Assembly (NCBI RefSeq): GCF_016616235.1
Contig: NZ_CP067100.1
Span: 7,499,001 to 7,563,000, forward strand
Length of the DNA: 64,000 nt
DNA from: Bradyrhizobium diazoefficiens
Lineage (GTDB): Bacteria > Pseudomonadota > Alphaproteobacteria > Rhizobiales > Xanthobacteraceae
Direction: 5' to 3'
Every line of letters begins with the position of its first letter. The first letter of the stretch is position 1. Position numbers and translations under genes: made by a program. The notes under the pieces were generated by a model. The model did not search any database, had not been told where the DNA came from, and was given only the letters and a program-made list of their open reading frames with translations. Shown piece by piece: positions 7,897 to 18,632 of this stretch.

Positions 7897-9231
7897 TTAC
7901 GTCGGTGACACCGCACCCTTCAGCGGGGCAGGCTGCGCAGCAACACCACGGCTCAGCCTGGCCTTTTCCGTGTTCGGCCAGAGCAGGAGCAGGCCGAGCA
8001 GGCCGGAGCCGACCATGATCGCGGCGTTGATGGTGAAGCCGGTCATGTAGCCGTCGAGCATGCTGCCGGCGCGCTGGATCACGGTGCCCATCACGTTCGG
8101 CGCGATGATGCCCGAGAGCGTGTAGAGCGCACCGTAGATCGCAAGCACTGCGCCACGCTGCGAGACCGGAGTGAACTCACCCAGCATCGGCGGGCAAACC
8201 ACATAGATCGCGCCGCACAGGCCCGAGCCGACCACGAGCAGCGCAAGCTGGAGGATCGCGCCCTCGACATGCGGCATCGTCGCCAGGATCAGACCGCCGA
8301 CCACCAGCGGCACCGAGCCGAGCACGCCGCGAGCGACGCGGGTGGTGTAGCCGCGCGCCATCATCACCTGCGCGATCCAGCCGGTGAGGATCACCACGGT
8401 CGCGCCGAACACCCAGGGCAGGATCGAGATCCAGCCCGCCTGGCTCTGCGAGAAGCCGAGCCCCTTGATGATGAACGGCGTGAACCAGGTCAGCCCGAGC
8501 GACAGCGCCCAGTAAGCGCCGAAGGTCGCCGCGACGCAGCCGAGGAAGGTGCGCGAGGTGAGCAGCTGGACGTAGGGAATTTTCGCCTCGGTGGCCGCGA
8601 GAATCTGCGTGTCCTCCAGCGGGCCTTCGCGGCCGAGCGCGAGCCAGGCCGCGACCCAGACCAGGCCGAGGACGCCGAGCGCGCCAAAGGCATAGTGCCA
8701 GGAGTGGTTGACGATGACCCAGTTCAGCGCAGGCACGGCGAGGATGACGCCGAAGGCCGAGCCCTGCGACAGGATCGCGGTCGGCAGCGTGCGCTTCTCG
8801 TCGGGGAACCATTTGTAGATGGCGTGCATGGCGACCGAGGCCGCCGGCCCCTCGCCGGCGCCGAGCACGACGCGGCAGATCAGGAGCGTGGTGAACGAGA
8901 CGGTGCCGACCATCGGAAACTGCGCCACCGCCCAGATCACCGCGAGCGTCAGCAGCACCCAGCGCGTCGGCACCTTGTTGACGACGAAGCCGACGACGAT
9001 GGCCGAGATCGAGAACAGGAAGAAGAACGAGGAGCCGAGCAGACCGAACTGCTCCGGTGTGAGCTTCAGGTCGGTCATGATGGGAACGCCCGCGAGGCCG
9101 ACGACGATCTTGTCGGCGAAGTTCACCAGCATGAACAGAAACAGCAGAAAGGTGACCGTCCAGGCGCCCTTTGGCGTCTGTCTGGATGCCGTGGTCTTGC
9201 TCGCCACCATGGGCGTTCCCTGAGCGCTCAT
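7897..9231 (-). CDS. MFS transporter, anion:cation symporter type
   Basis: A 444-residue transporter with about twelve membrane segments. Features of the organic-anion symporter branch include NFADKIVVGLAG in the first helix, the loop VNKVPTRWVLL, and RVVLGAGEGPAASVAMHAIYKWFPDEKR in helices 4-5. A carboxylate or sugar-acid substrate is likely but not proven. The ATG at 9231 is chosen because a GGGAGA ribosome-binding site lies three to four bases upstream on the minus strand; the longer frame to 9300 lacks one. It is convergent with the previous MFS gene across a palindromic repeat. Confidence 0.85.
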   Translation of the reverse strand: MSAQGTPMVASKTTASRQTPKGAWTVTFLLFLFMLVNFADKIVVGLAGVPIMTDLKLTPEQFGLLGSSFFFLFSISAIVVGFVVNKVPTRWVLLTLAVIWAVAQFPMVGTVSFTTLLICRVVLGAGEGPAASVAMHAIYKWFPDEKRTLPTAILSQGSAFGVILAVPALNWVIVNHSWHYAFGALGVLGLVWVAAWLALGREGPLEDTQILAATEAKIPYVQLLTSRTFLGCVAATFGAYWALSLGLTWFTPFIIKGLGFSQSQAGWISILPWVFGATVVILTGWIAQVMMARGYTTRVARGVLGSVPLVVGGLILATMPHVEGAILQLALLVVGSGLCGAIYVVCPPMLGEFTPVSQRGAVLAIYGALYTLSGIIAPNVMGTVIQRAGSMLDGYMTGFTINAAIMVGSGLLGLLLLWPNTEKARLSRGVAAQPAPLKGAVSPT

Positions 9232-9371
9232 CGGTCTCCCGTCTTTTTTTGGCACTTTTTGATTTGGCCTTCTTGGAGCTAACAACGGCTGCGAGACCAA
9301 CGCAACCCGGGCATTTCCGCAGCAAGTGTGCTACGCAACATTTCCGTTAATTCCGCCCGGCGCCATTCATC

Positions 9372-10021
<650 letters not shown>

Positions 10022-10025
<4 letters not shown>

Positions 10026-12484
10026 GGCGCGCGCTGTGGGTCCTCGCCGTGCTGCTCAGCCACTGGCGGCGTCACAAGATGCAGTTCGCGACGCTGCTGA
10101 TCGGGCTGATCGCGGCGACCGCGCTGTGGAGCGGGGTGCAGGCGATCAACCAGCAGGCCCGCAATGCCTATGACCGCGCCGCCGCGACCTTCGGCGGCGT
10201 GCGCACCGCGATGCTGGTGGCGCCTGATGCGGCGACGTTTTCGCAAGGCCTGTTCGTAAAACTCCGCCGCGCGGGCTGGCCGGTCTCGCCGGTGCTGGAA
10301 GGACGTGTCCAGGTCAACGGACGCTCGGTGCGGCTGCTCGGGATCGAGCCGGTGACGATGCCGGCCGATGTCGGCAACGCGCCGCGCCTCGGCGCCGCCG
10401 ATCTCAGCAGCTTTGTCGCCCCGCCGGGCCAGACCCTGGTGGCGCGGGAGACGCTGAACGATTTGCACGAGCAGGAAGGCGCGGCGCCGCCGATCAGCAG
10501 CGGGGCAAGACTGCCGCCGCTGCGCGTGCTGCCGCAGCTCGTGCCCGACGTGCTGGTGGTCGATATCGGCGTGGCGCAGCTTCTGCTGAACAAGCCGGAT
10601 CAGGTGTCGCGGCTGCTGATCGGCAAGCCGAAGGGCAAGCCGGCGCCGCTCGCGAGCGTCGTCGGCGATCAATTGCAGCGGGTCGAGCCGAATGCGGAGA
10701 CCGAGCTGGAGCGCCTCACCGACAGTTTCCATCTCAACCTCACCGCCTTCGGTCTGCTGTCGTTCTTCGTCGGCTTGTTCATCGTCAACTCGGCCGTCGG
10801 CCTTGCCTTCGAGCAGCGGCTGCCGATGCTGCGCACCTTGCGGGCCTGCGGCGCCTCGGCGCGCCTCGTCAACACGGTGCTGGTGATCGAGCTGGTGGCG
10901 CTGGCGCTGGTCGCGGGCCTGATCGGCCTCATCTGCGGCTATTTCATCGCGGCGGCGCTGCTCCCCGACGTCGCGGCATCGCTGCGCGGGCTCTATGGCG
11001 CGCAGATCCCTGGGCAGCTGACGCTGCGCAGCGAATGGTGGCTTGCCGGCGTCGGCATCAGCGTTGCGGGCGCGCTGGTGGCAGCCGCAACCAGCCTGAT
11101 CAAGGCGATCCGTATGCCGGTGCTGGCGACCGCGCAGCCGCGCGCCTGGCAGCAGCGGCAGCGGCGCTGGCTGATCCTGCAAAGCCTTGCCGCCTGCGCC
11201 GTGTTCGCGGTCGCGCTGCTGCTGCTTCACTACGGCGTGTCGCTGATCGCAGGCTTTGGCGTGCTGGCGGCGTTGATGCTCGGCGCGGCGCTGATCCTGC
11301 CGGCGTTCCTCGACATCCTCCTGCTGATCGGCCAGCGCACCGCACGAGGGCCGCTGTCGCTGTGGTTCTGGGCGGACAGCCGGCAACAGCTTTCCGGGCT
11401 GTCGCTCGCGCTAATGGCGCTGCTGCTCGCGCTTGCCGTCAATGTCGGGGTGTCCACCATGGTGGAGACGTTCAGCCGCACCTTCATCGGCTGGCTCAAC
11501 GGGCGGCTCGCCGCCGACGTCTACATCAGCGCTGCCGACGATGCGCAAGGCGCCGCGATTCGCAATTGGCTGAAGCAGCGCGGCGACGTGCAGGCGATCC
11601 TGTCGGGCGGTCGCGCCGAGACGCAGGTTCAGGGCCAGCCGGTGGAGTTGCTCGGCCTGCCCGATCACGCGCTCTATCGTGAGCGCTGGCCACTGCTGGA
11701 GACCGCGCCGCGCGCCTGGACCCAGCTGGTGCCGGGCAATGCCGCCTTCATCAGCGAGCAGCTGAGCCGGCGGCTGAATGTCCGCGTCGGCGACGTCATC
11801 GAGGTACCGGCGCCAGGCGGCACCTGGGAGCTCAACATCGCCGGCATCTATGCCGATTACGGCAACCCCAAGGGCCAGCTCGCCGTGAATGTCGCGGCGC
11901 TGATCCGGCAGTTTCCACAGACGCCGCAGACACGGATCGGTCTCATTGTCCCCCGAGACAAGATTCCCGGCCTGATCGCAGCGCTGCAGAAGCAGTTCGC
12001 GCTCGACGACCGCAGCGTCGCCGACCAGGCGACGGTGAAAGCGGAATCGATCCGCATCTTTAATCGCACCTTTGCGGTGACCTCGGCCCTCAATGCCTTC
12101 ACGCTCGGCGTTGCCGGCATCGCGCTTTTGACCAGCCTTTTGACGCTGGCGAATTCGCGCCTGCCGCAGCTCGCGCCGCTGTGGGCGATCGGCATCACCC
12201 GGCCGCGCCTCGCCGCGATCGAATTGACAAAGACGCTGTCGGTTGCGCTGTTCACCGCGCTGCTGGCCGTGCCGCTCGGGCTGCTGGTGGCGTGGTGCCT
12301 GATCGCGATCGTCAACGTGAAGGCATTCGGCTGGCGGCTGCCGTTCCACGTGTTTCCGCTGCAATTGATCGAGCTGGTCGCGGTGGCGCTGGCCGCTTCG
12401 CTGCTTGCTGCGCTGCTGCCGATGCTACGGCTGGCGCGGATGCAGCCGGCGAGCCTCGTCAAGGTGTTTGCCAATGAGCGCTGA
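10022..12484 (+). CDS. FtsX-family ABC permease, double-domain
   Basis: An 820-residue permease with two FtsX units, similar in size to E. coli YbbP. There is an N-terminal transmembrane segment (about residues 20-42), a periplasmic domain, a first membrane block (about 240-450), a second periplasmic region (about 490-670), and a C-terminal membrane block ending in MLRLARMQPASLVKVFANER. The motif LRTLRACGASARLV is the FtsX cytoplasmic coupling region. It overlaps its ATPase by 4 bp and the AttH-like gene by 11 bp, so all three are probably translated together. Confidence 0.9.
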
Positions 12485-13556
12485 GAAGATCTCGCGGCGT
12501 GCCTTCGCCGGCGGCATCGCCGCGCTCGCGGCTGCCCGCCGTGCGAGCGCACAAGGCTATGCCGGGCTCGGCGAGAGCGCCGATGGCTTTGCCAAGGTCA
12601 CGCCGGGAAAGACGTTCGCCTTCCCCGCCGATCACGGGCCGCACTCGGAGTTTCGCATCGAGTGGTGGTATCTCACGGCGAACCTCACAGACAGCAGCGG
12701 CGCGGCCTGCGGCCTGCAATGGACGCTGTTCCGTCAGGCGGCGCAGCCAGGGCCGCAGCGCGAGGGCTGGGCCAATCAGCAGATCTGGATGGCGCATGCC
12801 GCGGTGACGCGCGCGGACACGCACCGCTTCAACGAGGTGTTTGCACGCGGCGGGATCGGGCAGGCCGGCGTCACCGCAAAGCCTTTTGCAGCCTGGATCG
12901 ACGATTGGGAAATGAAAGGTCTTGAGCGTACCGATGATCGCAGCCTGGCGCCGTTGACGCTGAAAGCGTCAGGCATCGACTTCAGCTACGCGCTGACGCT
13001 GGAGGCCGATCGACCGGTCGTGCTGCAGGGCGACCGCGGCTACAGCCGCAAGTCGGAGCGCGGCCAGGCGTCCTACTATTACAGCCAGCCGTTCTATCGC
13101 GCCCGCGGCACGCTCACCATCGACGACAGACCGGTCGATGTCTCAGGGCAGGCGTGGATGGACCGCGAATGGAGCAGCCAGCCGCTCGACACCGATCAGA
13201 CCGGCTGGGACTGGCTGTCGCTGCATCTGTCGTCCGGCGACAAGCTGATGCTGTACCGGCTGCGGCAGAAGGACGGCAAGGATTATCCGTTCGCTAACTG
13301 GATCAATGCTGCCGGGGAGACGCAGATGATCGCGGCCGGCGACATTCAGATGATGCCGAAGGCCACAACAGAAGTCGCCGGACGCAAGCTGCCGGTGGAG
13401 TGGCAGATCGCGATTCCCTCGCGCTCGTTCTCGATCCTCTGCAAGCCGCTCAACCCGAAGGCCTGGATGGGGACCGGCTTCTCCTATTGGGAGGGACCGA
13501 TCAGCTTTGCCGGCACGCATGACGGCATTGGCTATCTTGAACTGACCGGCTATTGA
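12474..13556 (+). CDS. AttH/CrtC-like lipocalin-fold secreted protein
   Basis: A 360-residue protein with a Tat-like signal (SRRAFAGG near residue 7) and a cut after ASA. The family hallmark EWWYLTANL follows (about residue 62), with later motifs GQAWMDREWSSQPL and GWDWLSLHL, as in the AttH/carotenoid 1,2-hydratase fold. In Agrobacterium-type clusters such proteins accompany an ABC ATPase and permease, as here. The function is unclear: binding or handling of a hydrophobic molecule is likely. The start at 12474 lies inside the end of the permease gene. Confidence 0.85.
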   Translation: MSAEKISRRAFAGGIAALAAARRASAQGYAGLGESADGFAKVTPGKTFAFPADHGPHSEFRIEWWYLTANLTDSSGAACGLQWTLFRQAAQPGPQREGWANQQIWMAHAAVTRADTHRFNEVFARGGIGQAGVTAKPFAAWIDDWEMKGLERTDDRSLAPLTLKASGIDFSYALTLEADRPVVLQGDRGYSRKSERGQASYYYSQPFYRARGTLTIDDRPVDVSGQAWMDREWSSQPLDTDQTGWDWLSLHLSSGDKLMLYRLRQKDGKDYPFANWINAAGETQMIAAGDIQMMPKATTEVAGRKLPVEWQIAIPSRSFSILCKPLNPKAWMGTGFSYWEGPISFAGTHDGIGYLELTGY

Positions 13557-13583
13557 AGCGCGACCTGTTTGAAGGGATCCGCG

Positions 13584-13970
13584 ATGTATCATCTCACCGC
13601 CCTCGCCACGCTGCTGGCGATCGCATTTTATTTCTTCACCAGCATCAACGTCTCGCGCTCGCGCACCAGGACCGGTGTCAAGGTGCCGGCGATGTCGGGC
13701 CATCCGGATTTCGAGCGCGCCTTCCGCATCCAGATGAACACGCTGGAATGGATGCCGATCTTCCTGCCGTCGCTCTGGCTGTTCGCAATCTATATCAGCG
13801 ACGCCGTTGCAGCCGCGATCGGCGCCGTGTGGATCATCGGCCGCATCGTCTATTTCATCGGCTATTCGCAGGCGACAGCCAAGCGCGGCCCCGGATTTGC
13901 GATCCAGGCCATCGCCGCGATTGCGCTGTGGGCGGGCGCGCTGGGGGCGATCGTGTTGCGGATGGTGTGA
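13584..13970 (+). CDS. MAPEG-family membrane protein
   Basis: A 128-residue protein with four predicted membrane helices and the MAPEG pattern FERAFRIQMNTLEWMPIFLPSLW in the second helix region, with GRIVYFIGY further on. MAPEG proteins are membrane-bound glutathione transferases or relatives. The ATG at 13584 follows an AAGGGAT ribosome-binding site; the alternative upstream start at 13569 lacks one. It lies 27 bp after the AttH-like gene, so it may be co-transcribed, but a functional link is only inferred. Confidence 0.85.
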   Translation: MYHLTALATLLAIAFYFFTSINVSRSRTRTGVKVPAMSGHPDFERAFRIQMNTLEWMPIFLPSLWLFAIYISDAVAAAIGAVWIIGRIVYFIGYSQATAKRGPGFAIQAIAAIALWAGALGAIVLRMV

Positions 13971-13992
13971 GGGCCGGCATCACGCGTGCTCG

Positions 13993-14120
13993 TGTCCCGG
14001 GCGCGGTGCAGCATGTAACGCTGCGCCGCTGAACCGGGACCCAGTCTGGCTGCAAACTTGGAGAAGCATGGGTCCCGGCTCTGCGCAGCAACGCTTACGC
14101 GTTGCAGCGCGTCCGGGACA
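13993..14120. repeat. palindromic intergenic repeat, family B copy 1
   Basis: Begins TGTCCCGGGCGCGGTGCAGC and ends GCGTCCGGGACA. The inner parts GAACCGGGACCCAGTCTGG and GGGTCCCGG form further inverted pairs. It lies between the convergent MAPEG and binding-protein genes and touches the end of the latter. Confidence 0.65.
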
Positions 14121-14126
14121 CAAGCG

Positions 14127-15329
14127 TCACTTCGTCAGCGGGCAACCGCTGTCCTTGGCGGTGAAGAAGGCCTGATCGCCTGGCACAACTGCGATCTGCT
14201 TGTAATAATCCCACGGCTTCTTCGATTCCGAGGGCTTCTTGACCTCGAACAGATACATGTCGTGGACCATGCGGCCATTCTCGAGAACCTTGCCCTTGGC
14301 GAAGGCGTCGTCGACCGGCAGCTCCTTCAGCTTCTTGGCGACCGCTTCGGTATCCTTGGTGCCGGCGGCCTTCACCGCCTTCAGATAGCTCAAGGTCGCC
14401 GAATAGGTGCCGGCATGGATCATGCTCGGCATCCGGCCCGTGCGCTTGAAGAAGCGTTCGGAGAACGCGCGCGAGGTGTCGTCGTGGTCCCAATAGAAGC
14501 CTTCGGTCAGGACCAGGCCTTGCGCCGCCTGCAAGCCCAGACCATGCACCTCGGCGAGCGTCATCAAGAGGCCGGCGAGCTTCTGGCCGCCTTGGACGAT
14601 ACCGAACTCGGCCGCCTGCTTGATCGAGTTGGTGGTGTCCTGGCCGGCATTGGCAAGGCCGACGATCTTCGCCTTCGAGCTCTGCGCCTGCAGCAGGAAG
14701 GACGAGAAATCCGACGAATTGAGCGGCACGCGCACGGAGCCCAGCACCTTGCCGCCATTGTGGGTGACGATCTCGCTGGTGTCCTTCTCCAGCGCGTAGC
14801 CGAAGGCGTAGTCGGCGGTGAGGAAGAACCAGGTGTCACCGCCGGCCTTGGTCAGCGCACCGCCGGTGCCGACGGCGAGCGCGTGGGTGTCGAAGGCCCA
14901 GTGGAAGCCGTAAGGCGAGCAGGCATTGCCGGTGATGCTCGAGGTCGCAGCGCCAACGACGATGTCGATCTTCTTCTTTTCCTTCGACAGCTCCTGCACC
15001 GCGAGCGCGACCGACGACGTCGTCAGCTCGGTGATCATGTCGACATTGTCGGCATCATACCACCGGCGCGCGATGGAGGTGGCGAGGTCAGGCTTGTTCT
15101 GATGGTCGGCGGTGACCATCTCGACCTTCTGGCCCAGCACTTCGCCGCCAAAATCCTCGATCGCCATCTTGGCGGCTTCAACGGAGTACTTGCCGCCGTA
15201 ATCGGCATAGACGCCGGACTGGTCGTTGAGGATGCCGATCTTGACGCCTTGTCCCGTTCCTTGCGCAGAGGCCGGCGCCGCCAGCAGCAGGGCGGAGGTT
15301 GCGACAGCGGCCAAAAGTGCTGATTTCAT
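14127..15329 (-). CDS. ABC transporter periplasmic binding protein, branched-chain amino acid/amide type
   Basis: A 400-residue protein with a signal peptide cut at ASA|QG (about residue 23). The Peripla_BP_6 fold pattern starts VKIGILNDQSGVYADYGG and continues through VDMITELTTSSVALAV. It ends DSGCPLTK, as in many proteobacterial aromatic or amide-binding members. No permease or ATPase genes are nearby, so it must use a transporter encoded elsewhere. Ligand unknown. The start ATG at 15329 follows a GGGAGC ribosome-binding site. Confidence 0.88.
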   Translation of the reverse strand: MKSALLAAVATSALLLAAPASAQGTGQGVKIGILNDQSGVYADYGGKYSVEAAKMAIEDFGGEVLGQKVEMVTADHQNKPDLATSIARRWYDADNVDMITELTTSSVALAVQELSKEKKKIDIVVGAATSSITGNACSPYGFHWAFDTHALAVGTGGALTKAGGDTWFFLTADYAFGYALEKDTSEIVTHNGGKVLGSVRVPLNSSDFSSFLLQAQSSKAKIVGLANAGQDTTNSIKQAAEFGIVQGGQKLAGLLMTLAEVHGLGLQAAQGLVLTEGFYWDHDDTSRAFSERFFKRTGRMPSMIHAGTYSATLSYLKAVKAAGTKDTEAVAKKLKELPVDDAFAKGKVLENGRMVHDMYLFEVKKPSESKKPWDYYKQIAVVPGDQAFFTAKDSGCPLTK

Positions 15330-15467
15330 TCGTTGGCTCCCAGCAGTGTTCTGTTTTGAAATCGCGCGGATACTAGTGAAGAACCCCGGCCCTGCCCATC
15401 CATTGCATGTTGGCCGTTAGTATGAAGCGGCGTGCCGCATCGTCCCGGGCCAGTGCACAATTGCGCA

Positions 15468-18400
15468 CTAAGCCACCACCTCCGGTTTCTTGTCGCGCCG
15501 CCCCTCGGCCAGGTTCCGCACCACCACATAGAAGATCGGCGTGAACAGCAGCCCGAACAACGTCACGCCGATCATGCCGAAGAACACGGCGACGCCGACG
15601 GCCTGGCGCATCTCCGAGCCGGAGCCGGACGAGATCACCAGCGGCAGCACGCCGAGGATGAAGGCGAAGGAGGTCATCAGGATCGGCCGCAGGCGCAGGC
15701 GGCAGGCTTCGATCACGGCCTCCAGCCGCGGCTTGCCCTCGAGCTCGATGTCACGCGCGAACTCGACGATCAGGATCGCGTTCTTGGCCGCCAGTCCCAC
15801 CAGCACGACGAATCCGATCTGGGTGAGGATGTTGACGTCCTGTCCCATGATGCGCACGCCGATGGTGGCAGCGAGCAGGCACATCGGCACGATCAGGATC
15901 ACCGCGAACGGCAAGGTCCAGCTGCCATATTGCGCGGCGAGCACGAGATAGACGAACAGCACGCAGATCGGGAACACATAAAGGCCGGCATTGCCGCCGG
16001 TGACCTGCTGATAAGACAGGTCGGTCCATTCGAAGGTGAAGCCGCTCGGCAAGGTGTCGGCGGCGAGCTTCTTGATGGCGTTGAGCGCGGTGGTCGAGCT
16101 GGTGCCCGGCGCCGGCTCGCCCTGGAGCTCGGACGCCGCATAGAGATTGTAGCGCGCGACACGGTCGGGACCCGAGATATCCCTAAACTCGACCACGCTG
16201 CCGAGCATCACCATATCGCCGGCGGCGTTGCGCGTGCGCAGGCGCGACAGGTCGCTCGGCTCTTTCCGGAACGGGAAATCGGCCTGCGCGGTGACGTGAT
16301 AGGTGCGGCCGAACAGGTTGAAGTCGTTGACATAGGTCGATCCGAAATAGGTCTGGATCGTGTCGTTGATGTTGGCGATGGGCACGCCGAGCTTCTGCGC
16401 CTTGGTGCGGTCGATGTCGACGAACAGCTGTGGCGTGTTGGCCGAGAACGGCGAGAACACCGTCGGGGCAAGGAGCGCGGGCGATTTACGCGCGGCGGCG
16501 ACGAGTTCGTCGGTCGCGGATGCCAGCAGCTCCGGTCCGCGGCCCTGCCGGTCCTGGATGCGGATGGTGAAGCCGCCGCCGGTGCCGATGCCGGGCACGG
16601 CGGGCGGCGGAATCACGATGATGAAGGCGCCCTGGATCGCGGCGAGGCGCTTGCGCAGCTCGGCCGTGATGGCATTCGCCGTCAGGCCCTTCTTCAGCCG
16701 CACCTCGGGCTCCTCGAACACAGGGAAGAGCGCTGCCGCATTGCCGGCCTGCGTACGCGTCGCGCCCGAGAAGCCGGCGAAGGCGGCGACGCGGATGATG
16801 CCTGGCGTGTCCAGCGAGATCCGCTCGATCTCTCGGACAATCTCGGTGGTCCGCGCCAGCGATGCCGCACCCGGCAACTGCACGGAGATGATGACGTAGC
16901 CGCGGTCCTGCGCGGGGATGAAGCCCTGCGAGGTCGTCCCGATCAGCCAGCCGGCGCTGCCGATCAGCACGACATAGATCAGCAGCATCACGACCGAATG
17001 GCGGATCACGAAATTGGCAAGGCCGGCATAGCCATGCGACAGCCGCTCGAACACGCGGTTGAAGACGCCGGTGAAAGCACCCCACGCCCGCGCGACGATG
17101 TTCCATGCGGCCGGCGGCCGCTTCTCCTCGTGCGGCACCAGGATCTGCGAGGCCAGCGCCGGCGACAAGGTCAGCGAGCAGAAGCAGGAGATCGCGGTCG
17201 CAACCGCGATGGTGACGGCGAATTGCTGGAAGAACTGCCCGGAAATGCCGCCCAGGAACGCGGTCGGCACGAACACCGCGCACAGCACCAGCGCGATCGA
17301 GACCAGCGCGCCGCCGACCTCCTCCATGGTTTTCAGCGCCGCATCGCGGCGGCTCAGGCCGTGCTCGAGATGGCGCTCGACATTCTCGACCACCACGATG
17401 GCGTCGTCGACCACGATGCCGACCGCGAGCACGAGGCCGAACAAAGTGAGATTGTTGATGGAGAAGCCCAGCGCCGCCATCACCGCGAAGGTACCGACCA
17501 GCGAGACCGGGATCGCGATGATCGGGATGATCGCCGGCCGCCAGCCCTGCAGGAACACCAGCACCACGACGACCACGAGCAGCATGGCCTCGTAGATGGT
17601 CTTGATCAGCTCGTGGACGGACTGCGCGATGAACTCGGTCGGGTTGTAGCCGATATTGTAATCGAGTCCCCTGGGGAAGCTCTCCTTCAGCTTGGTCATG
17701 GTGTCGGAGATGTGCTTTGCCGTCGCCAGCGCGTTCGACCCCGGCCGCTGCGTCACCAGCATCGCCACCGCAGATTTGCGCAGCAGGAAGCTGTTGGTCG
17801 AGTAGGCCAGCGCGCCGAGCTCGATGCGGGCCACGTCGCGCAGGCGCACGGTACGGCCGTCGGAGCCGGCCTTGATCAGGATGTCCTCGAACTGCTTCTG
17901 GTCTTTCAGGCGTCCGGTGAAGACGAGGTTGGGCTGGAAGGCGCGGTCGGCGATCGGCGGCTCGGCGACCTGGCCGCCGGCGATCTGCACGTTCTGGGCC
18001 CGGATCGCGGCCAGCACCTCGGTCGAGGTCAGGCCGAGATTGGCGATGCGGTCGGGATCGAGCCAGAGGCGCATCGAATAGTCGCGCGCGCCAAAGATCT
18101 GGATGTCGCCGACGCCGTCGATGCGCAGCAGCTGGTCGCGGACCTGGAGCAGCGCGTAATTGGAGATGTAGAGCTGGTCGAAGGTGTCGTCGGGCGACAA
18201 CATGAACACGACCATCAGGATGTCGGGCGAGTTCTTGCGCGTGGTGACGCCGTTGCGCTGGACTTCCTCGGGCAGCCGCGGCTGCGCGATCGCGACGCGG
18301 TTCTGCACCAGCACCTGGGCCTTGTCGAGGTCGGTGCCGAGCTTGAAGGTGACGGTGATGGTGAGCTGGCCGTTCGAGGTGGCCTGGCTGTAGAGATACA

Positions 18401-18632
18401 GCATGTCCTCGACGCCGTTGATCTCCTGCTCGATGGGCGCTGCGACCGTGTCGGATACGGTCTGCGCGGAGGCGCCGGGATATTGCGTGGTGACCACCAC
18501 GGTGGGCGGCACCACTTGCGGATATTCGGAGACCGGCAGCGTGGTATAGGCGAGCGCGCCGACGATCAGCAGCACGATCGACAGCACCATCGCCAGGATG
18601 GGCTGGTTGATGGAGAGACGGCCAAGATTCAT
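15468..18632 (-). CDS. RND efflux pump inner-membrane transporter (HAE1 family)
   Basis: A 1054-residue AcrB/MexF/OqxB-like proton antiporter that exports hydrophobic or amphiphilic compounds from the periplasm. It starts MNLGRLSINQPILAMVLSIV with the first membrane helix, and has the proton-relay pair in GIVVDDAIVVVENVERHLEHG (TM4), two large periplasmic loops, and the helix block near the C-terminus ending VVRNLAEGRRDKKPEV. It overlaps the stop of its adaptor gene by four bases on the minus strand. No outer-membrane channel gene is present; a TolC-like protein from elsewhere is presumably used. Confidence 0.95.
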   Translation of the reverse strand: MNLGRLSINQPILAMVLSIVLLIVGALAYTTLPVSEYPQVVPPTVVVTTQYPGASAQTVSDTVAAPIEQEINGVEDMLYLYSQATSNGQLTITVTFKLGTDLDKAQVLVQNRVAIAQPRLPEEVQRNGVTTRKNSPDILMVVFMLSPDDTFDQLYISNYALLQVRDQLLRIDGVGDIQIFGARDYSMRLWLDPDRIANLGLTSTEVLAAIRAQNVQIAGGQVAEPPIADRAFQPNLVFTGRLKDQKQFEDILIKAGSDGRTVRLRDVARIELGALAYSTNSFLLRKSAVAMLVTQRPGSNALATAKHISDTMTKLKESFPRGLDYNIGYNPTEFIAQSVHELIKTIYEAMLLVVVVVLVFLQGWRPAIIPIIAIPVSLVGTFAVMAALGFSINNLTLFGLVLAVGIVVDDAIVVVENVERHLEHGLSRRDAALKTMEEVGGALVSIALVLCAVFVPTAFLGGISGQFFQQFAVTIAVATAISCFCSLTLSPALASQILVPHEEKRPPAAWNIVARAWGAFTGVFNRVFERLSHGYAGLANFVIRHSVVMLLIYVVLIGSAGWLIGTTSQGFIPAQDRGYVIISVQLPGAASLARTTEIVREIERISLDTPGIIRVAAFAGFSGATRTQAGNAAALFPVFEEPEVRLKKGLTANAITAELRKRLAAIQGAFIIVIPPPAVPGIGTGGGFTIRIQDRQGRGPELLASATDELVAAARKSPALLAPTVFSPFSANTPQLFVDIDRTKAQKLGVPIANINDTIQTYFGSTYVNDFNLFGRTYHVTAQADFPFRKEPSDLSRLRTRNAAGDMVMLGSVVEFRDISGPDRVARYNLYAASELQGEPAPGTSSTTALNAIKKLAADTLPSGFTFEWTDLSYQQVTGGNAGLYVFPICVLFVYLVLAAQYGSWTLPFAVILIVPMCLLAATIGVRIMGQDVNILTQIGFVVLVGLAAKNAILIVEFARDIELEGKPRLEAVIEACRLRLRPILMTSFAFILGVLPLVISSGSGSEMRQAVGVAVFFGMIGVTLFGLLFTPIFYVVVRNLAEGRRDKKPEVVA